From: CAZHGD01 sp964531735
GTDB taxonomy: Bacteria > Armatimonadota > UBA10988
DNA: 64,000 nt
Direction: 5' to 3'
Assembly (NCBI GenBank): GCA_964531735.1
Contig: CAZHGD010000003.1
Coordinates: 62,001-126,000 of the forward strand
In this document: positions 50,979 to 60,242 of the stretch, piece by piece
Position numbering within the stretch: position 1 is the first letter of the stretch
How the letters are laid out: each line of letters opens with the position of its first letter
Position numbers and translations under genes: made by a program
Notes under the pieces: model-generated
What the model was told of the DNA's origin: nothing
Seen by the model: the letters and a program-made list of their open reading frames with translations, nothing else
The model's database searches: none

Positions 50979-51908
50979 ATGCACCCATATTCCGGCCGGT
51001 GGTGGCTGCCGCTCGGCGCGGTGGTCCCTCTGGCGGTCCTGACTCTCTCGGCCGGCTGCGCCCGCGCGCAAGGCGGGCTGGAGCGCCGCGACAACGTGGA
51101 GTACGGCCAGGTTGACGGCGAACGGCTGTTGCTCGACCTGACCGTGCCGAAGGCCCCGGCGACCGGCTTGCGGCCGGTCATGATGGTCGTCCACGGTGGC
51201 GCGTGGCGGAGCGGCAGCAAGTCGGGCGGCGGCGAACGCGGCCTGGCTGGTGCCATGGCGCAGCGCGGCTACGTGGTGGCGTCGGTCGAGTACCGGTTCG
51301 CGCCGAAGTGGCACTGGCCGGCGCAGATCGACGACGTGCAGCGGGCCGTGCGCTGGATGCGCCAGCATGCCGCCGAGTTCGGCGCCGACCCGCAGCGGGT
51401 GGGCGCCATCGGCGGTTCGGCCGGTGGGCACCTGGTCTCGCTGTTGGGCACCATGGCCACGCGCGAGGAGGTCGATGCCGAGCTGACGGGTGTGCCCAGC
51501 CAAGTGCAGGCGGTGGTCGATCTGTTCGGGCCGGCCGACCTCACCTTGGACACCTACCTGGCCGAGCTGCCCGATCCGGCGACCCGGCCGCTGCTGACGC
51601 AACTGCTCACCGACTTCCTCGGCCAGCCGTTCGCCGCCGCGCCGGCCCGGTGGCGCGAGGCCTCGCCACTCAGCCACGTCAGCGCCACCAGCGCGCCGTT
51701 CTACATCATCCACGGCACCGCGGACAAGCTGGTGGGCGTCAACCAGTCGCGGCGCCTGGCCGCGGCCCTGGAGAAGGCCGGCGTCGAGGTCAAACTCGAC
51801 GTGCTGGAGGGCCTCGGCCACGGTCCCGAGAAGGCGGAGCACCAAGCCCCCTTCACGCAGGCCATCACCCGCGCCGTCGAGTTCCTCGACCGGCACCTCA
51901 AGCGCTGA
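50979..51908 (+). CDS. alpha/beta-hydrolase (BD-FAE-like esterase), probable lipoprotein
   Basis: A 309-residue exported esterase. The N-terminus ends in a lipobox (TLSAGC, Cys27), so it is likely lipid-anchored. The hydrolase fold shows the oxyanion motif MVVHGGAWRSG, the nucleophile elbow IGGSAGGH (Ser near 145), the acid in IIHGTADKLV and the His in EGLGHGP. This pattern matches the bifunctional feruloyl/acetyl-xylan esterase type, which removes acyl groups from polysaccharide. ATG at 50979 after GGAGCGG. It begins a run of secreted proteins that continues to 58945. Confidence 0.85.
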   Translation: MHPYSGRWWLPLGAVVPLAVLTLSAGCARAQGGLERRDNVEYGQVDGERLLLDLTVPKAPATGLRPVMMVVHGGAWRSGSKSGGGERGLAGAMAQRGYVVASVEYRFAPKWHWPAQIDDVQRAVRWMRQHAAEFGADPQRVGAIGGSAGGHLVSLLGTMATREEVDAELTGVPSQVQAVVDLFGPADLTLDTYLAELPDPATRPLLTQLLTDFLGQPFAAAPARWREASPLSHVSATSAPFYIIHGTADKLVGVNQSRRLAAALEKAGVEVKLDVLEGLGHGPEKAEHQAPFTQAITRAVEFLDRHLKR

Positions 51909-51977
51909 CCAGGCGGCGCTGCCGAACCGCCGCGCAGGAGTGCGACGCACCGTGGCGAACAGCGGCGCCACAGGTGA

Positions 51978-54266
51978 ATGGCTATGTCAGGCGGTTGGTG
52001 GACGGTACGGCGGTGCTGGGTTGGGTTGGCGGTGGGTCTGGTCGCGGCGGCGTCCGGTCCGGCCGCGGAGTTGCTGCCTTGGCAGCAGTGGATCTGGAAG
52101 GCCGACACGGCCGAGGTCAAGCCGCTCGACATCTACGGCCTGCGTTGGACCACCAACAGCAAGCTGGCGCTGGCCAAGGAGCCCGGCCCGTTCGGCGCGC
52201 CGTACTTCAACTTCGATGTGACGGTTAGTCACCACCATCCAGGCCAGTACCCGATGGGCTGGCCGTCGTTCGAGACGCGCCCGGCGCCGCCGCTCAGCTT
52301 CAGCGGGTACGACGCGCTACAGTACTGGGTGCGCGTGGACACCGACTGCAAAGGCCCCATCTCGCTACGGTTCATTCTCTGGTCGGGCGGCGCGGGTCGT
52401 GTGAACGAGCCGATCACCGGGCTAAAGCGCGGCGAGTGGGTGCAGGTGACCCAACGGCTGGCGGGCCTGCCGGCGCTCGACCAGATCGACCGGGTCCACT
52501 TCTTCCTCTGCGAGAGCGACTACCAGGACAAGGACGTCCTGCACTTCCAGGTGGGCGGCTTCCGGCTGGCCAAGCTGGTCAAGGAGAAGTCGAAGCTGGC
52601 CGCGGACGAGGCGGCTTGCGGTCTGTGGGTCGGCGAGCGGGCCGACCGGAGCGAGCGGGCCGTGCTGCTGGAGCCGGGCACAGCCGAACTGCCCGCGACG
52701 CTGCTGGTCGAGACCGGCGCCCAGCGAGCGCTGACCACCAGCGACACCTGGCGCGTCCGGCTGCACGAGGTGTTCACCGGGCAGCAGACCGTCCGCGAGC
52801 TGCCCCTGCCGCAGGCGGTGGCCCCCGGCACGGTGGCGCGGCTCACCGCCCGCGTGCCGCTCACCGGTCTGGCACCGGGCTACTACCTGGCGGTCAGTGA
52901 CCTCCAGCGCGACGGCCGCTCACTGCTCGGTGGCCGGGTGGGCTGCGACGATTTCTACGTCAAGAAGCCCGGCGAGACCATGGCCTACACGGTGCTGTCG
53001 GTCCGTGCGGGCATGTGCCAGTGGGTGCGCGACCTGCTCCACGGCGACTTCATGGGGCACACGCGCATCGCCCTGCCGCATGTCTACGATCCGCTGGACC
53101 CGAAGACCTACGGGCGGTTCCTGCAGCTCTACACCATCGTGGCCGGCAAGCACACCGAGGGCAACGAAGCCGGTGACACCGGCCTGGTGTATGCCGCGCA
53201 AGCGTTCCGCGCTGCCGGCGACACGGTGCGCTGCAAGTTTGTGGAAGGGCTGCTGGAAGACAGTCTCAACCACATGATGAACCGCATGCAGGCCCCCAGC
53301 GGCGCCACCATCACCTGGGCCAACGAGCTGGCCGACAACGGCGTGATCGAGGGCCGCGGCGGACCGACCGAGGCCTTCGGCAGCTACGACTCGAACCAGA
53401 TCGGTGAGTGGATTCGCCCGCTGGCCTACGCCATGCTCTACTACCGCACCGTGCCGGGCCGCGAGGACTACGCGCGGCGGCTGAGCGCGGCCAGCCGCCG
53501 CGCCGCCGAGTACCTCGTGCGGCACTCGACGCGCGACTCCGACGGCCTGGCCAAGGTGGTTCGGCACCTGCATCTCAGCGAGACACCCGACGGCCAGGTC
53601 AAGCAGGTGGTCTACCAGCAGGAGGGCCGGCAGTGTGACGTCTACCTCGGCCGCGCCCTGGCCGGCGTGTCCTACTACGCCTACGCCATGCAGGTCGCCG
53701 GCGAACAGGTGCCGGAGCACTGGTGGCCGGTGCTCGACAACACGGTGCGCTGGTCGGCGCGCAAGATGAAGCCCAACGGCTGGTTCGACTGGCAGTGCGC
53801 CGACATCGTCGAAGGCGGCTGCCACACCTTCCTCGGCAACATCTACATCGGCGAAGGTCTGTTCGGCTGCTACCTGGCCGACCGCCGCGCCGGACGTGCC
53901 GAACAGGCCAAGGAGGCCGCCGAGGCGACGCGCAAGGCCTACCGCTACGTCACCGACGACTGCTATATCAAGGGCCAGAAGTACGAGTACCCGCTGGAGT
54001 TCTGGGTCGGGCCGTATGTCTACTGGCTGTTCCAACAGTACCTGGACCTGTGCGGCCCGGACGCGAAGCTGACCGACTGGCTGACGGTGCTGGACCGCCG
54101 CTGGAGTGCCGAGCGCGGCTGGCACGATTTCCTCGATCGCGCGCCGTCGGGCGGCTGTGGTCGGACCGAGACCAACGGCATGTTGGTGATGGCCATCATG
54201 GGTTACCTCGGGCTGAAGCAGATGGCCACGGCGCAGCAGCCGTGGGTGTGGGAGAAGTGGCGATGA
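51978..54266 (+). CDS. secreted six-hairpin-type protein with N-terminal CBM-like domain
   Basis: A 762-residue exported protein with signal sequence RRCWVGLAVGLVAAASGPAA. The first 300 residues form beta-sandwich modules (YDALQYWVRVDTDCKG and WVQVTQRLAGLPALDQIDRV are typical of CBM-like folds). The rest is an alpha/alpha toroid (HTEGNEAGDTGLVYAAQAFRA-like start, YLVRHSTRDSDGLAK, FLGNIYIGEGLFGCYLADRR), as in glucuronyl hydrolases, lyases or heparinase-type enzymes. I see no motif that fixes the activity. Start at 51978 or 51984. Its last four bases overlap the start of the next gene (ATGA), so the two are coupled and probably act on the same glycan. Confidence 0.68.
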   Translation: MAMSGGWWTVRRCWVGLAVGLVAAASGPAAELLPWQQWIWKADTAEVKPLDIYGLRWTTNSKLALAKEPGPFGAPYFNFDVTVSHHHPGQYPMGWPSFETRPAPPLSFSGYDALQYWVRVDTDCKGPISLRFILWSGGAGRVNEPITGLKRGEWVQVTQRLAGLPALDQIDRVHFFLCESDYQDKDVLHFQVGGFRLAKLVKEKSKLAADEAACGLWVGERADRSERAVLLEPGTAELPATLLVETGAQRALTTSDTWRVRLHEVFTGQQTVRELPLPQAVAPGTVARLTARVPLTGLAPGYYLAVSDLQRDGRSLLGGRVGCDDFYVKKPGETMAYTVLSVRAGMCQWVRDLLHGDFMGHTRIALPHVYDPLDPKTYGRFLQLYTIVAGKHTEGNEAGDTGLVYAAQAFRAAGDTVRCKFVEGLLEDSLNHMMNRMQAPSGATITWANELADNGVIEGRGGPTEAFGSYDSNQIGEWIRPLAYAMLYYRTVPGREDYARRLSAASRRAAEYLVRHSTRDSDGLAKVVRHLHLSETPDGQVKQVVYQQEGRQCDVYLGRALAGVSYYAYAMQVAGEQVPEHWWPVLDNTVRWSARKMKPNGWFDWQCADIVEGGCHTFLGNIYIGEGLFGCYLADRRAGRAEQAKEAAEATRKAYRYVTDDCYIKGQKYEYPLEFWVGPYVYWLFQQYLDLCGPDAKLTDWLTVLDRRWSAERGWHDFLDRAPSGGCGRTETNGMLVMAIMGYLGLKQMATAQQPWVWEKWR

Positions 54267-57200
54267 AGTCGGTTCTACTGGCCGCGGCGCTGTGTCTGGC
54301 CGCAGCCGGCGGTCTAGCTCAAACGGCGCAGTCCGACCCCGGCGCGCACCTGGTGCTGCGCTACGGCGGCGTGCGCATCGTCACCGGCGATTCGCTGCTG
54401 CTCATGGACGGTTCGTACAAGGCCATCGTCGACGCCCTGCGCGACCCGAAGACCGAGCGCACCGCCACCAGTGAGACCGCGCGCTTCGCGACGCCGCTCA
54501 GCCAGGTGGTCCGGACCGTCACCCAGCAGGGCGACGTGGTCGAGGTGCGGTACGTCATCGACCTCAAGCCGGAGCCGCGCGGGCGCTTCGTAGAGCTCAA
54601 CCTGGCGGTGCCGGCGGCCGTGGCGGCCACGTTCGAATCGCACGGCAAGTCGCACGACGCGTTGCGTAGCGCCGAGGAGCTGACCGTGCCGTCGCTGCTC
54701 GGCGAGTTGCGCTTCGACGTGCGCGGCTCCACCAGCCCGTGGAGCTTCGACGACATGCGCCGCGCCGAGTGGTCCAAAGCGTTCCGCCTGCGCTTCGCGC
54801 CGGGCTACGATCCGGCCAAGGGCCTGCAGGCCACGGCCGTGTTGCGGTTCCAGCCGGCGCCGACGCGTGCAGCCGCGTGGACCGACTTGGATGTCGCCGC
54901 CGCTGGCAACCGCGGCCTGCGCGACGACGTGGCCGACGACGGCCAGGGCGGCTGGACCGACCAGGGCGCCAACGACCTGCGCTGCTTCAAGCCCGGCCGG
55001 TACACCTTCAGCGGAGTGCCGCTGCGCGTCGGCGAGCAGGTCGCCGTGCTGCGCGGTGGCGAGCGGCCGAAGTTCCCGGCCGCCAGCCCGGCGGTGCCGG
55101 TCGGCGCCAAGGTCGCGCGGCTCTACCTGCTGCACACCTGCGCCTGGTCGGCCGGTCACCGTGAGCCCATCGCCGAGTACGTGGTGGACTACGCCGACGG
55201 CCAGACGGCGGTGGTGCCGGTGCGCTACGGCGTGGAGGTCTGCGACTGGTGGGGCGCGGCGGAAGCGATTGAGGCGCGGCTGGCCTGGTCGGGCGACAAC
55301 GGTCAGGCCACCGTCGGGCTCCACTTGGCGCGCTGGTCGAACCCCCGGCCGGACGTGGCGGTGAAGACCGTGACCATGCGGTCGCGCCAAACCGCGGCGG
55401 TGCCGGTCTGGCTGGGCGCCACGGCGCTGCTCGCCGGTGCCGCGCCGGCCGAGCAGACGCAGTACCTCGACGCGGCGTGGTCGGAGCGGCGCGAGCCGAC
55501 GGTCAACACGGCCGACTGGTTCGCCTGCCCCATCGCCTGGCGCGACGGCATCGAGCCGGGCAGCGCGCTGGACGTCTCGGCGCTCAACGAGGCGCCGGCG
55601 GGCAAGCAGGGCTTCCTGAAGGTCAAGGGCGGCCACTTCGTGTTCGAGCGCGGCGACGACCGGCCGGTGCGCTTCTGGGGCACCAACGCCGCGCTGTATG
55701 GCCCGTTCCCCGAGCAGAGCGATGCGCCGGGCATCGCCCGCTGCCTGGCCCGCCAGGGCGTCAACATGGTGCGGCTGCACCTCTACGCGGTGTATGAGAA
55801 CACGATGATTGCCAAGGACGGCTCGCTCGATGCCGCCGCCCTCGACCGCTTCGAGTTCTACATCGCCCAGCTCAAGGCCCAAGGCATCTACTGCTACATG
55901 GACCTGAACGACGGCATGTTCTACGACCGTCTGGTGGGCCGGAAGCTGCCGGTGGGCAACGAGCCGCTGAAGATGGTCTCGCTGTTCAACCGCGAGCTGA
56001 TCGACGCGCAGAAGAAGCTGGCCCGCGACCTGTTCAGCCACCGGAACCCACACACCGGTCTGCGGCTGTGCGACGACCCGGCGATCGCGCTGTACGAGAT
56101 CACCAACGAGAACTCGATGACCATGGGCTGGGGCGCGCTGTCGAAGCGTGTCCCCGAGCCCTACTACAGCGAGCTGCGCGGGCTGTGGACCGCCTGGCTG
56201 CAGCGCCAGGGCAAGCCGGCGCGCGACCTGCCGACGACGCTTGGCGAGCAAGGCGCCGATGACGATTCGCGCCGCTTCGGCGCCGAGCTGCAGCGGCGCT
56301 ACCTGGAGGAGATGCGCGAGTGCTTCCGCCAGATCGGCGTCAAGGCCCCGATCTCGGGCACCAACATCACCTTCACGCTGGGCGACCTGTGGGCCAGCGA
56401 GAACATGGACTACACGGGTGACCACGGCTACGCCGACCACCCGAACGTGGGCGTGCGGCCGATGACCTTCGCCAACCTGCCGACGGTCACCGCGCCGGCG
56501 CACACGGTGCGTATGATCCCGACCTTCGCGCGCGGCAAGGTGGCGGGCAAGCCGCTGGTGGCCGGCGAGTGGAACTGGTGCTTCCCGAACGACTACCGCT
56601 GCGAGGGCATGCCGCAGATGTCCGCCTACAGCGCCTACCAGGACTGGGACGCGCTGCTGTTCTACTGCGCCACCGGCTCGTTCGACGGCGGCCGCTGGGA
56701 ACGCTTCCGGCAGTCGCCGAACATCCTGATCCACTCGCAGCAGACCGACCCGGCCACCTGGGGCCTGTCGCAGATCAGCGCGCTGCTCTACCGGCGCGGC
56801 GACGTGCGCGTGGCGCAACAGACGGTGCGCCTGGCCTATGGTCCGAGCGAGGTGTGGAGCAACCGCACGCCACTGAGCCGGCTGCCGTTCCTGCCCGCCG
56901 TGGCGCGCGTGGAAGCCGAGCTGGTGCCGCAGGCGCCGACAGGCTGGCTGACCGAACTGGGCGCGACGGCCGCCCCGGCCGAGCTGTTCAGCGCGGTGAC
57001 CAAGCGACTCCAGATCAGCGGCTGCTCCGATGACCGCGTGACCAGCGACACGGGCGAGATCGTCCGCGAGCCGGCGCTGGGCATCCTGCGTGTCGATACG
57101 CCGCGCACGCAAATGGCCAGCGGCTTCCTCGCCAAGGTCGACGAGGTGGCCCTGGGCAACCTGTCGGTGAGTTGCGGCACGCGCTTCGCCACCGTGGCGC

Positions 57201-57514
57201 TGTCGTCGCTGGACGGCCAGCCGCTGGAGCGCTCGGGCCGGATGCTGCTCACTGCGGTGGCCAACGCGCGCAACACCGGGCAGCAGAGCGAGAATCGCCG
57301 CCTGCTCGACGGCGGCAAGGTGCCGGTCATCGCCGAACCGGTGCAGGCCACCTTGCGCCTGAAGGCCCGTCAGCCCGAGCAGCTTCGGGTTCATCAGCTC
57401 GACCCGCTGACCGGCCGTCGCCTGGCCACGGTGGCCACCAAGGTGGACGGACAGCGGGCCCAATTCGCCATCGGGCAGGCCAACCGGACCATCTACTACG
57501 AGGTGGTCCGCTAG
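54263..57514 (+). CDS. secreted GH5/clan-A-like glycoside hydrolase
   Basis: A 1083-residue exported protein. Signal peptide KSVLLAAALCLAAAGGLAQT. After about 420 residues of beta-rich modules comes a clan GH-A barrel: FWGTNAALYGPFPEQ (strand 1), ARQGVNMVRLHLYAVY (strand 2-3), YCYMDLNDGMFYDRL, then IALYEITNENSMTMGWG with the acid/base Glu of the N-E motif, and VAGEWNWCFPND with the nucleophile Glu. A C-terminal beta domain follows. This arrangement fits beta-mannanase, beta-glucanase or related retaining enzymes; the exact substrate is not readable. The ATG at 54263 overlaps the preceding stop; the frame is open far upstream but without a site. Confidence 0.78.
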   Translation: MKSVLLAAALCLAAAGGLAQTAQSDPGAHLVLRYGGVRIVTGDSLLLMDGSYKAIVDALRDPKTERTATSETARFATPLSQVVRTVTQQGDVVEVRYVIDLKPEPRGRFVELNLAVPAAVAATFESHGKSHDALRSAEELTVPSLLGELRFDVRGSTSPWSFDDMRRAEWSKAFRLRFAPGYDPAKGLQATAVLRFQPAPTRAAAWTDLDVAAAGNRGLRDDVADDGQGGWTDQGANDLRCFKPGRYTFSGVPLRVGEQVAVLRGGERPKFPAASPAVPVGAKVARLYLLHTCAWSAGHREPIAEYVVDYADGQTAVVPVRYGVEVCDWWGAAEAIEARLAWSGDNGQATVGLHLARWSNPRPDVAVKTVTMRSRQTAAVPVWLGATALLAGAAPAEQTQYLDAAWSERREPTVNTADWFACPIAWRDGIEPGSALDVSALNEAPAGKQGFLKVKGGHFVFERGDDRPVRFWGTNAALYGPFPEQSDAPGIARCLARQGVNMVRLHLYAVYENTMIAKDGSLDAAALDRFEFYIAQLKAQGIYCYMDLNDGMFYDRLVGRKLPVGNEPLKMVSLFNRELIDAQKKLARDLFSHRNPHTGLRLCDDPAIALYEITNENSMTMGWGALSKRVPEPYYSELRGLWTAWLQRQGKPARDLPTTLGEQGADDDSRRFGAELQRRYLEEMRECFRQIGVKAPISGTNITFTLGDLWASENMDYTGDHGYADHPNVGVRPMTFANLPTVTAPAHTVRMIPTFARGKVAGKPLVAGEWNWCFPNDYRCEGMPQMSAYSAYQDWDALLFYCATGSFDGGRWERFRQSPNILIHSQQTDPATWGLSQISALLYRRGDVRVAQQTVRLAYGPSEVWSNRTPLSRLPFLPAVARVEAELVPQAPTGWLTELGATAAPAELFSAVTKRLQISGCSDDRVTSDTGEIVREPALGILRVDTPRTQMASGFLAKVDEVALGNLSVSCGTRFATVALSSLDGQPLERSGRMLLTAVANARNTGQQSENRRLLDGGKVPVIAEPVQATLRLKARQPEQLRVHQLDPLTGRRLATVATKVDGQRAQFAIGQANRTIYYEVVR

Positions 57515-57538
57515 TACCGGACCCAACCGGAGACACTG

Positions 57539-58945
57539 ATGAAGCCATCGAGCGCCAATCGTTGGCCGCTGGTCGCCGTGCTGCTGGCCGTGGCCTGGCT
57601 GTCGGCCGCGGAGACGGATGACCCGGTGGGCTTCTGGCAAGGCCACCTGGAGGGCGCCGCCGAGGCGGTGCTGAAGGTCGGCGTCGCGATCGAGCGGCAG
57701 CCGGATGGCCAGCTCAGCGGACAACTCGACATCCCCGAGCAGGGCCTGGTGGGCTTGCCGCTGGACCTGCTGCGCTTCACCGGCCGGCGCCTGCGCTTCG
57801 GCCACAAGGGCACGCGCCTGCTGTTCGACGGCGAGCTGAGCGCCGACGGCCAGACCATCACCGGCACCATCTCGCAGTCCGGGTTGCAGGTGCCGCTCCG
57901 CTTCCGGCGCAGCCGGGAGCGCCTGGCGCTCGATCGCCCGCAGCATCCCAAGCCGCCGTATCCCTACCGCACCGAGGAGCTGACCATCGACGCGCCCGGT
58001 GGCGTGAAACTGAGCGCCACCGTGACGGTGCCGGCCGGTACCGGACCGTTTCCCGGCCTCGTGCTGATCCACGGCTCCGGGCCGCAGGACCGTGACGAGA
58101 CCATCTTCGGGCACAAGCCGTTCTGGGTGCTGGCCGATGCACTCACCCGGCGCGGCGTCGCGGTGCTGCGCTACGACAAGCGCGGAGTGGGCAAGTCGAC
58201 CGGCCCGACCGCCACCGTCACCTCGCTCGACTTTGCCGGCGACGCCGAAGCGGCGCTGGGCGCCCTGCTGGCGCGACCCGAGGTGAACCGCGACCGGGTT
58301 GGTCTGCTCGGCCACAGCGAAGGCGGCCTGATCGCGCCGCTGATCGCCGGGCGCCGCGAGGGTGTGGCCTTCGTTGTGCTCCTGGCCGGGCCGGGCGCCA
58401 CGGGCGCCGAGGTGCTGCGGCACCAGGGCAGCCTGATGCAGCGCAAGCTGGGCACGCCCGAGGAGCGCGTGGCCCGTATCGACGCCGCCTACCGCCAGGT
58501 CATGGCGCTGGTCACCTCGACACAGAGCGCCGCGGCATTGGCCGGGCCGTTGCGTCCGTTGGTCAAGGAGCTGGTGGCCGCGCAGGGCGGACCGGACCGC
58601 GACGAGGTGATCAACGTGGCCGTGGCGCAGTTCCTGCTGCCCTGGCTGCGGTTCTTCGCCGCGTACGATCCGGTCCCGGTGCTCAAGAAGGTCCGCTGTC
58701 CGGTCCTGGCGCTCTTTGGCGAACTCGACACGCAGGTCGATCCGGCGCAGAACCTGCCGCCGCTGGCGGCGGCGCTGGAGGCCGGCGGCAACCCCGACTA
58801 TACGGTGGTCAAGCTGCCCCGCTGCAACCACCTGTTCCAGACGGCCCGGAGTGGTCTGGTCACCGAGTACATGGCCCTGACCGAGACCATGGCGCCGCGG
58901 GCCCTGGAGACCATTGCCGACTGGGTGGTGGCCCGCACGCGCTGA
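57539..58945 (+). CDS. secreted alpha/beta-hydrolase (serine aminopeptidase S33/acyl-hydrolase-like)
   Basis: A 468-residue exported protein with a signal peptide (NRWPLVAVLLAVAWLSAAE). The first 140 residues are a beta-rich domain (GFWQGHLEGAAEAVLKVGVAI, LRFGHKGTRLLFDGEL) often found before this hydrolase type. The hydrolase shows LVLIHGSGPQDRDE, the nucleophile in LGHSEGGLIAPLIA, the acid in LFGELDTQV and the His in LPRCNHLF. Peptidase or esterase activity cannot be separated by sequence. It lies 24 bases after the GH gene on the same strand, with CCGGAGAC before the ATG. Confidence 0.85.
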   Translation: MKPSSANRWPLVAVLLAVAWLSAAETDDPVGFWQGHLEGAAEAVLKVGVAIERQPDGQLSGQLDIPEQGLVGLPLDLLRFTGRRLRFGHKGTRLLFDGELSADGQTITGTISQSGLQVPLRFRRSRERLALDRPQHPKPPYPYRTEELTIDAPGGVKLSATVTVPAGTGPFPGLVLIHGSGPQDRDETIFGHKPFWVLADALTRRGVAVLRYDKRGVGKSTGPTATVTSLDFAGDAEAALGALLARPEVNRDRVGLLGHSEGGLIAPLIAGRREGVAFVVLLAGPGATGAEVLRHQGSLMQRKLGTPEERVARIDAAYRQVMALVTSTQSAAALAGPLRPLVKELVAAQGGPDRDEVINVAVAQFLLPWLRFFAAYDPVPVLKKVRCPVLALFGELDTQVDPAQNLPPLAAALEAGGNPDYTVVKLPRCNHLFQTARSGLVTEYMALTETMAPRALETIADWVVARTR

Positions 58946-59009
58946 AGCGCGCCACCGGGCAGGACAGGTCGGTTCGTCGCCGAAACGGCCGGTTACTCAG
59001 GAGCGTTGG

Positions 59010-60092
59010 ATGGCCGCGATGACAGGTCGCGAACGCGTCAACCGGATGTTGCAGCGGCGGGACCATGATCGCGTTCCTCGTTTCGACGCCTATTTCCCCG
59101 AGGCGATCGCGCGTTGGCAGACCGAAGGCTTCGCCGGCGAGGCGCCGGATGTGTTGGCACTGCTGTCCGCCGACTTCCTGGACTTCTGCTGGAGCTTCCC
59201 CGCGCCCTATCGCGACGGTGAGCGGCTGGTGTCGCAGACCGACGAGTGGTTCGACGAACGCAACGAGTTCGGCGAGACGGTGCGCTACTTTCGTGACCCG
59301 ACCCGCTGTCAGCAGCACCTGTCCTACGAGGCCGACTGCCGCGCCGCCTGGGAGCAGTACACCAAGCCGGCCCTGCTGGCGCCCGAGCTGCATGTGGACC
59401 TGGAGGAGGCCGAGTTGCAGTGGGCCTTGGGCCGCCGGAGCGGGCGCTGGTGCTTCCTCATCGGCATCGACCCGTTCCAGGCCGGCCGGCACCTGCTGGG
59501 CGACGAGGTGATGCTGCTGGCCATGGCGGCCGACCCGGAGTGGATCCGCGACCTCTCGGTGACCTACACCGATCTGGTGTTGCGCGACTGGAGCGCCATC
59601 GTCGAGGCCGGACTGCATCCGGACGGCGTCTGGATCGCCAGTGATCTGGCGTACCAACTCGGGCCGCTCTGCTCGCCGCAGATGTACCGGGAGCTGATCC
59701 TGCCCGACCACCGACGGTTGTGTGAATGGGCGCACGCCCACTCACTCCAGGTGATCTTCCACAGCAACGGCAAGGTCCACGACCTGCTCGACGACTGGGT
59801 GGCCATCGGCGTCGATCTGCTCGTGCCGTTGCAGGCCCAAGCCGGCATGGAACTCGGCCGGATCGGCCGCAGCCATGGTCGCCGCCTGGGGCTGATGGGC
59901 AACATCGACACCACCATCCTGGCCGCCGGCGATCCCGGCCGGATCGAGGCCGAGGTGGCCACCAAACTCGCCGCCGGCAAGGCCACCGGTGGCTATGCCT
60001 TCTGCTGTGACCAGATGGTCGGCGAGACCATCTCGTGGGCCAGCTACCGGTTGCTGATCGAGTTGCTGGCGCGCTACGGCAGCTACAGCTAG
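59010..60092 (+). CDS. uroporphyrinogen decarboxylase (URO-D) family protein, methyltransferase-like
   Basis: A 360-residue TIM-barrel protein of the URO-D superfamily. The start GRERVNRMLQRRDHDRVPRFD and the central GVWIASDLAYQLGPLCSPQMYRELILP fit the MtaA/CmuA-like branch (corrinoid-linked methyl transfer) rather than true haem-pathway HemE, whose FxGAPFT-type substrate motif I do not find. YHSNGKV-like text (IFHSNGKVHDLL) and LMGNIDTTILAAGDP complete the family pattern. ATG at 59010 after CAGGAGC; another ATG 9 bases on is possible. Its cofactor and substrate are unknown, and no corrinoid protein lies near. Confidence 0.8.
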   Translation: MAAMTGRERVNRMLQRRDHDRVPRFDAYFPEAIARWQTEGFAGEAPDVLALLSADFLDFCWSFPAPYRDGERLVSQTDEWFDERNEFGETVRYFRDPTRCQQHLSYEADCRAAWEQYTKPALLAPELHVDLEEAELQWALGRRSGRWCFLIGIDPFQAGRHLLGDEVMLLAMAADPEWIRDLSVTYTDLVLRDWSAIVEAGLHPDGVWIASDLAYQLGPLCSPQMYRELILPDHRRLCEWAHAHSLQVIFHSNGKVHDLLDDWVAIGVDLLVPLQAQAGMELGRIGRSHGRRLGLMGNIDTTILAAGDPGRIEAEVATKLAAGKATGGYAFCCDQMVGETISWASYRLLIELLARYGSYS

Positions 60093-60242
60093 CCCGTCCG
60101 GCGCCGTCGTCACGTAGCGGCGACCCTTGGGTCGCCCGGCGGCGGGCCACCAAGCGCCAACCGGGCAGTGACAGGGCGGGCACCAGGCCCCGTCCCTACC
60201 GGACAGGATCTCCGAGCGGCTACTTAGCCCGTCCGGCGCCGT
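60091..60242. repeat. MITE/REP-like palindromic element between convergent genes
   Basis: The spacer is bracketed by an exact 17-bp direct repeat, AGCCCGTCCGGCGCCGT, at 60091-60107 and 60226-60242; the left copy contains part of the URO-D gene stop and the right copy touches the stop of the Mrr-like gene. Inside is a perfect 8-bp hairpin, GGCGACCC-TT-GGGTCGCC (60119-60136), and the unit runs from CGTAGCGGCGACC to CCCCGTCCCTACC with imperfect terminal inverted repeats (60113-60201). The look is that of a non-coding mobile palindromic element. Confidence 0.55.

Noticed and set aside
54314..58831. A very long open frame on the minus strand (over 1500 codons)
   Set aside because: It lies antisense to two secreted enzymes with clear signal peptides and catalytic motifs, has no motifs of its own, and is an effect of high third-position GC.
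59010..60092. Naming the URO-D family protein hemE
   Set aside because: It lacks the HemE substrate-binding signature I expect and matches the methyltransferase-like branch better; no haem genes are adjacent.
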